This document shows positions 49,625-57,798 of a DNA stretch of 64,000 nt, in pieces. Every line of letters begins with the position of its first letter. Position 1 is the first letter of the stretch. Source of the DNA: Holdemanella biformis DSM 3989 (GTDB lineage Bacteria; Bacillota_I; Bacilli_A; Erysipelotrichales; Erysipelotrichaceae); assembly GCF_000156655.1 (NCBI RefSeq), contig NZ_DS996841.1:401027-465026 (forward strand), read 5' to 3'. A program made the translations under genes and the position numbers. Under the pieces are notes generated by a model. That model was not told the origin of the DNA. It saw only the letters and a list, made by a program, of their open reading frames with translations, and did not search any database.

Positions 49625-49800
49625 ATAGGCATCTGTGCCGCAAGGGGATCTTCCCCTTGTACGAAATCTCTGATTTCGCTGTATTTCCCGGTTTGAGATT
49701 TCTTGAAATCGGGAACAGCACCGCAGGTCGCACGATACAGGCAGATGGAATTGCCTGTATAGAAGTGCGCTCTTAGCGTTGCTAAGAGATTTATGCCGTA
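49625..49800 (+). other. Candidate oriT of IME2 (MobQ type)
   Basis: A gene-free block with five hairpins. The most telling part is ATACAGGCA/TGCCTGTAT (49735-49760) followed at once by AGAAGTGCGCTCTTAGC. MobQ origins have an inverted repeat followed by a TAAGTGCGCCCT-like nick sequence, so this differs by about two bases. Other hairpins: AAGGGGATCTTCCCCTT, CGAAATC/GATTTCG and CTCTTAGC/GCTAAGAG. A second possible nick-like sequence, TAAGTGCACCCT, is on the minus strand at 51204-51215 without an adjoining inverted repeat. Confidence 0.6.
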
Positions 49801-49884
49801 TCCGGCGTGTTATCTTTTTTCAATTTCTTTTTTCGACTTCTGAAGCATTCTTCCAGTTTTAATAATTTGACATGTCTGCTCTTG

Positions 49885-50091
49885 TTACTCATCATCTGTA
49901 AATTCCAGCATCTCATCAACGGTGCAGTCCAGCTTCTTGCAGATCTTCTCAATCGTCTCCATTGATACATACTGGTTTTTTCCCATCCTGGCAAGAATAT
50001 TTCCACTGATCCCGGTGAGGTACTGCATCTCTATCCGCTTCATATTTTTATCTATGAGCATTTTCCATAATCTGTTATAACTTACGCCCAT
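49885..50091 (-). CDS. Small XRE-type HTH protein
   Basis: Encodes 68 residues from the ATG at 50091 (GGAGGTTGCTT before it). MGVSYNRLWKMLIDKNMKRI, then TGISGNILARMGKNQYVSME and TIEKICKKLDCTVDEMLEF show a short Cro/CI HTH with little else. Such proteins are frequent regulators in these elements. It lies beside the predicted oriT, whose accessibility it might influence. Confidence 0.75.
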   Translation of the reverse strand: MGVSYNRLWKMLIDKNMKRIEMQYLTGISGNILARMGKNQYVSMETIEKICKKLDCTVDEMLEFTDDE

Positions 50092-50237
50092 AAGCAACCT
50101 CCATATTTTTCATCTGAACATATTTTGATTATATCACGATTTCGTTAGGTTGAATACCTGTAATTTTTGATGTCTTCTGTAAAATGGAAAAGAGGATGCC
50201 CCGACAAAGGGCAACCTCTCCAACCATTTACTTCGGT

Positions 50238-50648
50238 TTAGTCGAATGGAACCTCACCTTCCGGTGCTTCCATAAATCCGTCCTTATCTGTTTTCGGTGT
50301 TTCCGATGAATCAGCTCCAACACCATTATCCTTGTTCTGGGCAAATTCATGTTCTTCCACGATCACATCTGTAGTATAAATTGTTTTCCCGTCCTTGTCC
50401 TTATAATTGCCAGTGCTGATACGACCGCCAATCACAATCCTCATTCCCTTGTGAAGATATTTCTGTGCAAACTCTGCACTCTTTCCGAATGTGACACAGG
50501 AAATAAAATCCGCTTCCTGTTCACCGTCACGTTTATATCTTCTGTTTACCGCCAGTGTATATCTTGCTACTGCCATATCATTATCTTTTCCGGCATATTT
50601 GATCTCCGGATTCTTTGTCAGTCTTCCCATTAAAACCACTTTATTCAT
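50238..50648 (-). CDS. ssb: Single-stranded DNA-binding protein
   Basis: Encodes 136 residues. The OB-fold core is clear: MNKVVLMGRLTKNPEIKYAG, AVARYTLAVNRRYKRDG, FISCVTFGKSAEFAQKYLHK and RIVIGGRISTGNYKDKDGK. The acidic C-terminal tip PEGEVPFD ends like that of SSB (DDDIPF type), where partner proteins bind. It covers single strands during transfer or replication of IME2. It follows the GCPN-motif gene by 23 bases and is co-transcribed. Confidence 0.92.
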   Translation of the reverse strand: MNKVVLMGRLTKNPEIKYAGKDNDMAVARYTLAVNRRYKRDGEQEADFISCVTFGKSAEFAQKYLHKGMRIVIGGRISTGNYKDKDGKTIYTTDVIVEEHEFAQNKDNGVGADSSETPKTDKDGFMEAPEGEVPFD

Positions 50649-50671
50649 AATCGTTACTGTCCTTTCCGCAG

Positions 50672-50971
50672 CTACGCTGCCATTGCATATTCTTCATCAT
50701 CTGTTTCATCGTCCGGCATAAACATTGCACATGCTTCCGGTGGATTGGTATCATCCGGTGAAAATATTTTCCGGATCATTTCATACATGATCGGATACCG
50801 ATATGCGATTTCTTCTCTTGCAAGGAATCTGCATACCCTGTAAAGATTCTTTTTCATTTCTTCATCTGTTGTAAGCATGGCAACCAGATGGATTCTCTCC
50901 CTTGTATAAATCAGATTCGGGCATCCAAACCAGTTAATCAACTGCATTTCTTTCATTTTCAGTTCTGTCAT
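50672..50971 (-). CDS. Small conserved transposon protein (GCPN motif)
   Basis: 99 residues from the ATG at 50971 (GGAGCAGTTT upstream): MTELKMKEMQLINWFGCPNL, then RERIHLVAMLTTDEEMKKNL, an acidic end. It shares the GCPN block and following helix with the IME1 protein at 24382-24630. Function unknown; occurs in an operon with ssb here. Confidence 0.6.
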   Translation of the reverse strand: MTELKMKEMQLINWFGCPNLIYTRERIHLVAMLTTDEEMKKNLYRVCRFLAREEIAYRYPIMYEMIRKIFSPDDTNPPEACAMFMPDDETDDEEYAMAA

Positions 50972-51609
50972 AAACTGCTCCTTTCCGGGCATTTTGCCCT
51001 GTAAACATTGTCATCAGTTTCATTCGTCCGGCGGTCTGGCGTGCGTTTCCCTGTCACCTGCAGCCGTCTCAGACTGCCTCTGCCTGCATCAGCAGGTCAC
51101 TGACCATAAGGCTTCGGTCAGCCGCCCATCATCGGGAGTGTCATTATAATTTCGCTCGCTCTCAGAAAAAGAAAGGTCATGGCATAACTCCTGTTAGGCT
51201 TCCAGGGTGCACTTATCGGTTGTCAAGGTTCATCGAAGGAACATTCCAAAACGTCCTCTGATTACTAGAGTCAAATGACTTCGCAAGATGCAAAAGATTC
51301 GTGATATTTTTTTGCATTTTTATCATTTTTTCTTTTACTTTTGTTAGTCCCTTCACATACTCTGTACTGAGACAGGCAAAAGCGGACATCTTTGGGGTAA
51401 AATTTTTAAAATAATTGTTCCTCTACCTATAAAGCCTGGGAAGCGGTATTTACCAACCCCCTTTTGCAAGTTTTTTTCGCATAAATGAAATATTCCCTCA
51501 CTAATAGCAAGTTTCAGAGGGCATTTGGACGGTACTTTTGCAGAAAAAATTATTTTTCCACTAATCACACGTGGGAATTTGAAGAATGTCAGATAATTTT
51601 GAAAAAATC
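50972..51609. other. Long leader/intergenic region of the ssb operon
   Basis: No gene seen in 640 bp. On the minus strand it includes CTTGACAACCGATAAGTGCA (51207-51226), a possible promoter or nick-like sequence, and several short inverted repeats (GACTGACC/GGTCAG near 51106, CAGCCGTCTCAGACTG at 51060). A structured leader or secondary transfer origin is possible. Confidence 0.4.
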
Positions 51610-51647
51610 CAAAAAAGAAGCACCGACCGTTATAGTCAGTGCTTGTA
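51610..51647 (-). terminator. Terminator of the pstS-like gene
   Basis: On the minus strand AAGCACTGAC pairs with GGTCGGTGCTT and is followed by CTTTTTTGG. Confidence 0.75.
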
Positions 51648-51667
51648 AGATATTATATTCGTTTTTC

Positions 51668-52522
51668 TCAGGAAAGATCATCCCAGTTTTTATATGTTCC
51701 ATTGTACAGACCTGTAAGTTGTTTTATTGTAAGATTTTCCAGTGGATTTTCTTCATTTATCACAATAGCTATAGCATCTTTTCCAATGACTTTTGTTTCC
51801 AGAAGCTCTGCTTCATAATCCTTTAATTCTCTGGATGACATTGCGAAATCACACTCTCCACTTATCACCGCCGTAATCCCTCTTGAAGAATCTGTTGCTT
51901 TTACTTCTATTTCAGCATTTGGATTTTGTTTCTGATAGTCATCTGCCAGTGCTTTTACCATTGGTTCCATTGAAGTGGATCCTTCAATCAGAATCTTTCC
52001 TTCTGACTTGTCAGAAAGGAATGTTGTTGTACTGTCAGCCTGAATACAATATTGTTTCACAATATCCTGTCCTTTACTCTTTACATAAGTCAGGAAATCC
52101 TGTTCCACATCTGTCAGTTCTCCATTATAAGCCAGATAATAATCCCTGCAAAGAGGATAACTGTTATTGTCTATTGTTTTCTCAGAAGGAAGAACTCCGT
52201 TGATTTGAAGTATTTTTCCATTCGTATCTGTTGCGGAACTATATGCGACATAACCAACTGCGTTTTTATCTTCTTCCACCTTTTTCAGAACTTTCTCTGT
52301 AGAATCAACAACTATTCCTGTATCACTCTCAGGCAGTTTCAAAAGATTCTCAAATTCTGCTCTGGTTCCTGACCCTTCTTCTCGTGATACAGCTGTGACA
52401 GCTCCCATAGCAGACAGATCCGGCAATGGCTCTTCCTCGGTTCCACATGCTGTTATTCCCGTTGCCAGCATTATCATTATCAGCAGAAGTGCAGATTTTC
52501 GGATGTTTTTTTTCTTTACCAT
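51668..52522 (-). CDS. PstS-like phosphate-binding lipoprotein, circularly permuted
   Basis: About 284 residues. Signal peptide with lipobox (LATGITACG). The order of PstS motifs is swapped: TAVSREEGSGTRAEFENLLK and NGVLPSEKTIDNNSYPLCRD, normally the C-terminal half, come first. ILIEGSTSMEPMVKALADDY and CDFAMSSRELKDYE, normally N-terminal, come last, and the protein ends at YNGTYKNWDDLS, exactly where the first half would follow. Likely binds phosphate outside the cell. It follows the Na/Pi transporter gene with a 2-base gap and shares its transcript. Confidence 0.8.
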   Translation of the reverse strand: MVKKKNIRKSALLLIMIMLATGITACGTEEEPLPDLSAMGAVTAVSREEGSGTRAEFENLLKLPESDTGIVVDSTEKVLKKVEEDKNAVGYVAYSSATDTNGKILQINGVLPSEKTIDNNSYPLCRDYYLAYNGELTDVEQDFLTYVKSKGQDIVKQYCIQADSTTTFLSDKSEGKILIEGSTSMEPMVKALADDYQKQNPNAEIEVKATDSSRGITAVISGECDFAMSSRELKDYEAELLETKVIGKDAIAIVINEENPLENLTIKQLTGLYNGTYKNWDDLS

Positions 52523-52523
52523 T

Positions 52524-54242
52524 TTATACTGCACCTCTTTCCATCATTGATTTTCCCGTCTCTTCATCAAGGTTTATAAAAGCCACATTATCACAGGCTT
52601 CTTCTGCAATGCTGACACAATTATCTGCCATACGGTCAAAATTATACATGATCCCAGAAAAATATCTTGTCATAGACGCATCACAAACCTCATTTTTTAC
52701 ACGGTTTAAATGTGCCTTACTGTATTTTTTCTCTGCTTTATGCATTTTTTTCTTATTTTCAAAAACTGTTTCAGCCACTACAGCATCACCCTTACGGATT
52801 GCCTCCATTGCTTTCTTTAAAAGCTGCTGGATAATATCAATGCAGTCTTCCATTTCTGAGGAGGCTTCACTGGTCAGTCTTTTTCCATTGTTATTTACTT
52901 TTTCACATATCTGGTCAATATCTTCACATCTGTCTGCAATCCTCTGAATACTATTGTTTACATACAGTAACCCTGCCGTCTGCTCAGACTGTTGTTCTGT
53001 AAGGTTTCCGCTTGCGAATAATCTGGTAATATATTCTGTCACACTGTCCTGTAACTGATGTACAATCTCCAGATTTTCTATAAACGAACCATGAGTTTTT
53101 GAGTCTCCATCTGCTACAATCGCCGTTTTTAAATCACTTAACAGAGATTCTGCCAGTTCTCCAAGTCGGTTCAGTTCCTTAGATACCAGAACCATAGCAG
53201 CCGCCGGCTGTTCAATCACTTTCATATCCAGATATTTGGGTTCAAAAGCTGCTTTCTCTGTTTTGTCATTTCCACGGATGATTGTTGTAACAATTTTTAC
53301 CATCAGCGGAATCAGTGGCAGCCAGACCAGTGTACAGACGATATTAAACGTTGTATGTGCATTTGCAATCTGTCTTGAAATCACATCAATCTCATTTCCC
53401 TTTGGTGAAATAAACTGGACAAATTTTGCAAACCACGGAACCAGGAAAATAAAAACGCAGCTTCCACTGATATTAAAAATACTATGCGCAATTGCTGTAC
53501 GTTTTGCATTTTTAGATTGTCCAATTGATGCAAGAAGTGCTGTGATCGTTGTACCTATATTATCTCCAAGAAGAATCGGAATCGCACCGGTAAGCCCTAT
53601 TACACTGCTTACTCCGTCCGGTCCTGCCTGTGATGCAAAATTCTGCAGAACTGCAATCGTAGCTGAACTACTCTGCACAACCAATGTCATGACCGCTCCC
53701 AGTACAACACCAAGAACCGGAATGGATGAAACTTTTCCCATCAGATCAACAAAGACCGGACTTCCCGCCAAAGGTTTCATGACTTCACCCATGATTTCAA
53801 TTCCTTCAAATAAAAGTCCGAATGAAAAAATTACCATACCGATATTTTTAACCTTTTCTTTTTTGCTAACAAAGTTCAGAATAAATCCAACAAAGATAAT
53901 TGGATAAATATAATTGCTGATTTTAAATGCCATCAGCTGTGCCGTCATAGTGGTTCCTATGTTGGCACCAAAGATAACAGAAATTGCCTGCGGAAGACTC
54001 ATAAGTCCCGCACTGACAAAACCGATAACCATAACTGTCGTCGCTGAACTGCTCTGCAATACAGCTGTTACAAGTGCTCCGGCAAGTGCTCCCATAATTG
54101 GATTTCTTGTAAGAAATCCAAGGATTTTTTTCATTCGTTCTCCTGCGGCTTTCTGAAGTGCATCACTCATGCTGTTCATTCCATAAAGGAACAAGGCAAG
54201 GCCACCGATCAGACCAAAAACCACTTTCACATTCTCGTTCAT
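52524..54242 (-). CDS. Na+/phosphate cotransporter family protein with PhoU-like tail
   Basis: Encodes 572 residues from the ATG at 54242. Two inverted membrane repeats each carry the QSSSAT signature: AVLQSSSATTVMVIGF and LVVQSSSATIAVLQNF. GANIGTTMTA and GDNIGTTITA confirm the family. The last 220 residues form a helical PhoU-like domain (VHQLQDSVTEYITRLFASGN). Imports phosphate or related anions. Coupling with a PstS-like lipoprotein instead of an ABC transporter is unusual. Cargo of IME2. Confidence 0.9.
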   Translation of the reverse strand: MNENVKVVFGLIGGLALFLYGMNSMSDALQKAAGERMKKILGFLTRNPIMGALAGALVTAVLQSSSATTVMVIGFVSAGLMSLPQAISVIFGANIGTTMTAQLMAFKISNYIYPIIFVGFILNFVSKKEKVKNIGMVIFSFGLLFEGIEIMGEVMKPLAGSPVFVDLMGKVSSIPVLGVVLGAVMTLVVQSSSATIAVLQNFASQAGPDGVSSVIGLTGAIPILLGDNIGTTITALLASIGQSKNAKRTAIAHSIFNISGSCVFIFLVPWFAKFVQFISPKGNEIDVISRQIANAHTTFNIVCTLVWLPLIPLMVKIVTTIIRGNDKTEKAAFEPKYLDMKVIEQPAAAMVLVSKELNRLGELAESLLSDLKTAIVADGDSKTHGSFIENLEIVHQLQDSVTEYITRLFASGNLTEQQSEQTAGLLYVNNSIQRIADRCEDIDQICEKVNNNGKRLTSEASSEMEDCIDIIQQLLKKAMEAIRKGDAVVAETVFENKKKMHKAEKKYSKAHLNRVKNEVCDASMTRYFSGIMYNFDRMADNCVSIAEEACDNVAFINLDEETGKSMMERGAV

Positions 54243-54414
54243 TTCTCTGTCCTCTCCTGTTATTATATAAGATCTACATTTTCCTATACAATTATAGAAG
54301 ACAGAAATCAAATCTATGTGAGTGCTTGTGTAAAATAGGTGTAAAAATCAATGGAAATCTTTATAATGTTATAATTGACTTATTCATTTTTCACCTGCTG
54401 ACATATAGTTTTCA

Positions 54415-55197
54415 TTACGATTTATTATTCAGTCTACGTAATACCAACATCGCCTCATTCCTTACATTTTTGAACGTTCTGTCCGGTCTTCCAAGAAAAT
54501 ATCCTTGTCCGTAATGAACACCTAATCTACACAGACACTCCAACTCTGCTTCTGTTTCTATCCCTTCTGCAATCAGAATTGCTCCTGTCTCATTACAGTA
54601 ATGCAACAGAAATTCCATCATAATTTCCTTTTTCTTATGTTTTTGAATATCTCTGACCAGTTCTATATCAACTTTTAAGTAGTTTGGCGATGTATTTACT
54701 ACACGGTTCAGACCAGAATATCCAGCTCCAACATCATCCAAAGCTATTTCATATCCCTGATCTGCATAATGCTTCATAATCTGTTGCAGAATCTGATAGT
54801 TTTCTATATCCGACCGTTCCGTTATTTCAAATACAATGTCACAGGACGGTACTCCGGCTTTCGCAGCCTTACGGTTTGTAAATCCCTGTATGAACGATTT
54901 ATCCTGAATGATATTACCATCTACATTAAGAAATAATTTTGCATGTTCTGGTTTATTCGCCGCTGCCTTCAATGCTTTATTTCTGCACAATTTTTCCAAT
55001 TTCCAAACACAGCCTACCTGTTCAGCAATCACAAACAAATCTGAAATCATAAGAGTCGTATCATGCCTGTCGATACGACTAAGAGCTTCATATCCTGCCA
55101 CATCTCCAGTCTGTAAATTTACAATCGGCTGAAATACCGGATATATAGCCTTTCTTTCTAATATTTTATAAAATTCATCTGCATTTTTTACTTTCAT
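54415..55197 (-). CDS. EAL-domain c-di-GMP phosphodiesterase
   Basis: Encodes 260 residues, a stand-alone EAL domain. FQPIVNLQTGDVAGYEALSR has the E-A-L signature; FLNVDGNIIQDKSF, EITERSDIENY, ALDDVGAGYSGLNRVV, YLKVDIELVRDI and LIAEGIETEAEL supply the metal and catalytic residues. Expected to cleave c-di-GMP in the cytoplasm, so the element could alter host adhesion or motility. No membrane or sensor domain. Followed by the transporter gene in the same direction with a 172-bp gap. Confidence 0.88.
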   Translation of the reverse strand: MKVKNADEFYKILERKAIYPVFQPIVNLQTGDVAGYEALSRIDRHDTTLMISDLFVIAEQVGCVWKLEKLCRNKALKAAANKPEHAKLFLNVDGNIIQDKSFIQGFTNRKAAKAGVPSCDIVFEITERSDIENYQILQQIMKHYADQGYEIALDDVGAGYSGLNRVVNTSPNYLKVDIELVRDIQKHKKKEIMMEFLLHYCNETGAILIAEGIETEAELECLCRLGVHYGQGYFLGRPDRTFKNVRNEAMLVLRRLNNKS

Positions 55198-55455
55198 TAT
55201 TTCTTCTCTGCCTCTGTGAATACATTTTCTGTAACCCTATCAACCCACTATATGATATCATCACTTTTTCATCCTTCAATCAGATTTAAGTAAAATCATA
55301 GTAAATTTTCACCATTGTTCAGCCAGACCAATTCTTATATAACACAAAGCAAATACGTACTACCACCTGTTTTTTATTATGAAAACTATATTAAATGAGG
55401 CTCTTACTGTCTATACAATAAAAGCCTCGTTATATATAGTCTATGTTCTGATTAT

Positions 55456-55737
55456 TCAGATCTTACTGTCTTTTTCACACACCAGTCTTTCATAATCCAG
55501 AAATCCCCGGATATACATTTCTTTTGCCACAATTCCCTCCATTGCATTTTTCGCTGAAATAATCCTGTCCAGTGTCTGCCACATCTCCTGTCCGCCATCT
55601 CTGAGGACCGGTTCCAGTATTTCTATGTAATGATGAATTTCTGCTTCCAGAGTGAACATCTCCGGGTCAGATTCAAGAAATCTTTCCAGCTCCCGCTGGT
55701 ATTCTTCATAATAACTTTCAATCAGTTCTCTTCTCAT
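55456..55737 (-). CDS. Small helical protein beside tnpV, unknown
   Basis: Encodes 93 residues (MRRELIESYYEEYQRELERF, later HHYIEILEPVLRDGGQEMWQ). Entirely helical, no membrane segment. It follows tnpV by 14 bases. Not recognised; may be specific to this transposon family. A hairpin with GAGGCT/AGCCTC at 55396-55432 probably ends this transcript. Confidence 0.55.
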   Translation of the reverse strand: MRRELIESYYEEYQRELERFLESDPEMFTLEAEIHHYIEILEPVLRDGGQEMWQTLDRIISAKNAMEGIVAKEMYIRGFLDYERLVCEKDSKI

Positions 55738-55751
55738 ATCTAGAATCCCCC

Positions 55752-56099
55752 TTATACATAAATCAGTTCCTGCTTGATGATCTCAGCAGCCCGGTTGCGG
55801 ATATTGTTACAGTGGCATAGCCATTCCATAGGATTCTGTCTCTTCAGTTCCTCGGAAACTCCCTCCGCACTTCGCATCTGAGTTTCGATCAATTCAAAGC
55901 GTTCCTGTGCCTGTTCATTCAGATCTGCCAAATAACTGTCCAGCCTGGCGGTCAGAAGAAGATATGTATAAGTTCCAGATTTATGTTCTTTCAGATATTC
56001 CTTCCGAAGCATTCCCCATAAGCCAATCGGTCTGGTTTCCTCCGGGTAGTAAAGATTCGGTAAATAATAGTCTCCCACTTTTGTGTATTCGATTTTCAT
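55752..56099 (-). CDS. tnpV: TnpV family transposon-encoded protein of IME2
   Basis: 115 residues from the ATG at 56099 (MKIEYTKVGDYYLPNLYYPE). ETRPIGLWGMLRKEYLKEHK, LDSYLADLNEQAQER and the ending NRAAEIIKQELIYV match TnpV of IME1 and Tn4451. Here it is at the opposite end of the element from the recombinase. GAAAGGAGACACC precedes the start. Confidence 0.85.
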   Translation of the reverse strand: MKIEYTKVGDYYLPNLYYPEETRPIGLWGMLRKEYLKEHKSGTYTYLLLTARLDSYLADLNEQAQERFELIETQMRSAEGVSEELKRQNPMEWLCHCNNIRNRAAEIIKQELIYV

Positions 56100-56163
56100 G
56101 GTGTCTCCTTTCGCTTTGCATGAAATTGTCATGTTATCTGCGTAGGATGTGCATTTTCTCTTT

Positions 56164-56188
56164 AAAATCTTTTCACATAGAAGACATT
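56164..56188. repeat. Right terminal inverted repeat of IME2
   Basis: Reverse complement AATGTCTTCTATGTGAAAAG, matching the left end at 36187-36209. Confidence 0.7.
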
Positions 56189-56196
56189 AAGTGCTT

Positions 56197-57671
56197 AATT
56201 CCCTGACTTTTTGCGCCAGATAGCGATAGGTAATCCTTTGAAATTATCGCTGGATTTTCCCCCGCTCCACACCGTGCATGAGAGTTTCCCCTCACACGGC
56301 GTTCCATCGAGTTTAAAATTTTTTTGTTTCAAATAAAACGTACACTCTTCGTTACTACAAGCATTTTATTTTAAACAAACTCTATAAAATACGCGTATTT
56401 TCCTCATAGGTACTGTTTTTAAACGCACTTTTCCAGACCTTCTTTTCATAGAAAGCCCAGGATTCCTTTATGGTTTTAAAATTTATACTGTTTCTTTTAC
56501 TGCAAACAAGTGTTACCCTGTTTTTCAGGGCTGTATTTTATGATGTAGCTTATTGATATTGTATACAATCACAATGGTACTCCTTTGCACTGCAACATTT
56601 TCTTTTACACAATACATATATCTTCGGAATTCTATTTCTTGTTTTTAAGAAACCTAGAAACACTCTGCCCGTATACTTCAGTTTTATTCTCAACCGGATT
56701 CCATAGCTAGTGGTTATCCGTTTGAAATCTTCTTGATGGATTATCTACTGAAATAATTTCTATATCCAACAGAAGTTTTATTTGATAATACAGGCTAGAT
56801 GCAGTATAATTTTTCTGTAATTTAATGTGTTTGGCCATACATTAATTTTACGCTAGGAGCCCGGCTTTTCGAAGTCGGGCTTTTAAGTTTATGAAAATTT
56901 CTTTCTAAACTCGACTTGGGGCCATCCCTCCATGGCTTGTTATCACCGCTTCATCGGTACTATGCCCCTACTCTCACTGGGATTAAGTACGGTTATACCA
57001 GTCTTATCCGGCTTTCCCGTCCAACGAACCTACAACAGCTTGTTTTTATACGTTCCCAGCTTTCCACGTTCCGACAATCCTATCATGAGATACTTTTAGG
57101 TGCTTCCTCTAAGCCTGTGCCCAGTTCTAAGAACTTTATCGCCTGTAACGATATGTGGACGTTCATAACAACCACTCTTACTAATCCACGAGCACCCCAA
57201 TTAAATGGGGAAATGCCTTTCGACAAATCCAAATGTTTAGACCCGTACATTCAGAAGTTCGTCAGTATTTTTATACATTCTCACCATGAGTATCTGACAC
57301 CCGGTATATAGGTAACACCGTCCACCTCTGGACAGGTTTCGTGCGGATTGATCCACTTACGGTTACTCTCTACCGACTTCACCGAGCTTTTGACAGTCGG
57401 ATAGTTGTATATCCGATGCCAATCGGAGTATCAGTGTGGGCGTTTCTGGTCGTTACTCCTTCATTCCACCCATCAGATTGTCAGTTCTCCTAAGATTACA
57501 GGCTATCAAGCCCTTCAACCTAGTGCTTAACCTTTTCAATTAAGAACGTGTCGCACGATTGTCATTACCATAACCTTCCATCAGATTGATCACTCCCCAT
57601 ACACCAAGGCCTGCACCAATGGCAACGACCAGTGTCTGAAGGATATTGATAGCACTACTGAAAAATCCCAT
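56197..57671 (-). CDS. 5' part of the Maff2 gene (exons around the intron)
   Basis: Starts at the ATG at 57671: MGFFSSAINILQTLVVAIGA, then GVWGVINLMEGYGNDN. Exon 1 is 57557-57671. Exon 2 begins CTGGCGCAAAAAGTCAGGG at 56219, giving P-G-A-K-S-Q-G-I-K, and is cut by IME2 at about 56197. Maff2 is a short two-helix membrane protein conserved between virD4 and the VirB6-like gene. The gene is doubly interrupted: the intron could be spliced out, the IME2 insertion could not unless IME2 excises. Confidence 0.85.
56220..57556 (-). mobile_element. ORF-less group II intron in maff2
   Basis: 1337 bp. On the minus strand the 5' end is GTGCGACACGTTCTTAATTG and the 3' end TTACCTATCGCTAT. Domain V-like GCCGTGTGAGGGGAAACTCT lies at about 56270-56302. 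The termini resemble those of the virD4 intron, and both are inserted directly after A-C-A-A-T-C. No RT frame is present; the domain IV region (56310-56890) is AT-rich and carries a plus-strand promoter and terminator. It would need a maturase in trans, possibly from the virD4 intron. Confidence 0.8.
56782..56886 (+). ncRNA. Candidate small RNA within the ORF-less intron
   Basis: Plus-strand promoter TTGATA-N17-TATAAT at 56782-56810, near perfect. A transcript from about 56817 would be roughly 70 nt. It would contain the hairpin TAATGT/ACATTA (56823-56846) with TTGGCCA in the loop, then a strong terminator AGCCCGGC-TTTTCGAA-GTCGGGCT followed by TTT (56858-56886). No open reading frame is present. 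It is antisense to the intron. Confidence 0.6.
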
Positions 57672-57798
57672 TTTGTTTTCTGAACAAACGCTTTTCTTAT
57701 GGTCTGTAAGCGTTTGGCTCTCTCCTTTCCCATTTATTCAGACCTTTTGATACACCACTGTCTGGTACAGGGTGCGCGAATTTTTACTTTCATAAGTT

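Larger units (their letters stand above)
36186..56196. mobile_element. IME2, 20-kb mobilizable element inserted in maff2
   Basis: Flanked by the two halves of maff2, with a possible AA/TT core at the junctions. The ends carry an imperfect inverted repeat: ATGTCTTTTATGAGAAAATA at 36187 on the left and, reversed, ATGTCTTCTATGTGAAAAGA at 56167-56186 on the right. It encodes its own large serine recombinase, TnpV, primase-helicase, SSB and MobQ relaxase, so it can excise, replicate and be mobilized. Cargo includes a toxin-like pair, cassette-like genes with a group II intron, phosphate-uptake genes and an EAL protein. The exact crossover is uncertain by a few bases because both sides keep a similar I-K-x-L-M coding sequence. 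Confidence 0.88.

Noticed and set aside
53236..53907. 223-codon plus-strand frame across the Na/Pi transporter
   Set aside because: Shadow frame opposite a gene with clear QSSSAT motifs.
16318..56196. Antibiotic-resistance cargo expected from Tn4451 or Tn1549 relatives
   Set aside because: No cat, tet, van, erm or aminoglycoside-modifying gene was recognised; the GNATs are not of the known resistance types by eye.
56930..57311. Plus-strand 131-codon frame
   Set aside because: Lies within domains I-III of the group II intron and is explained by its structured RNA sequence.
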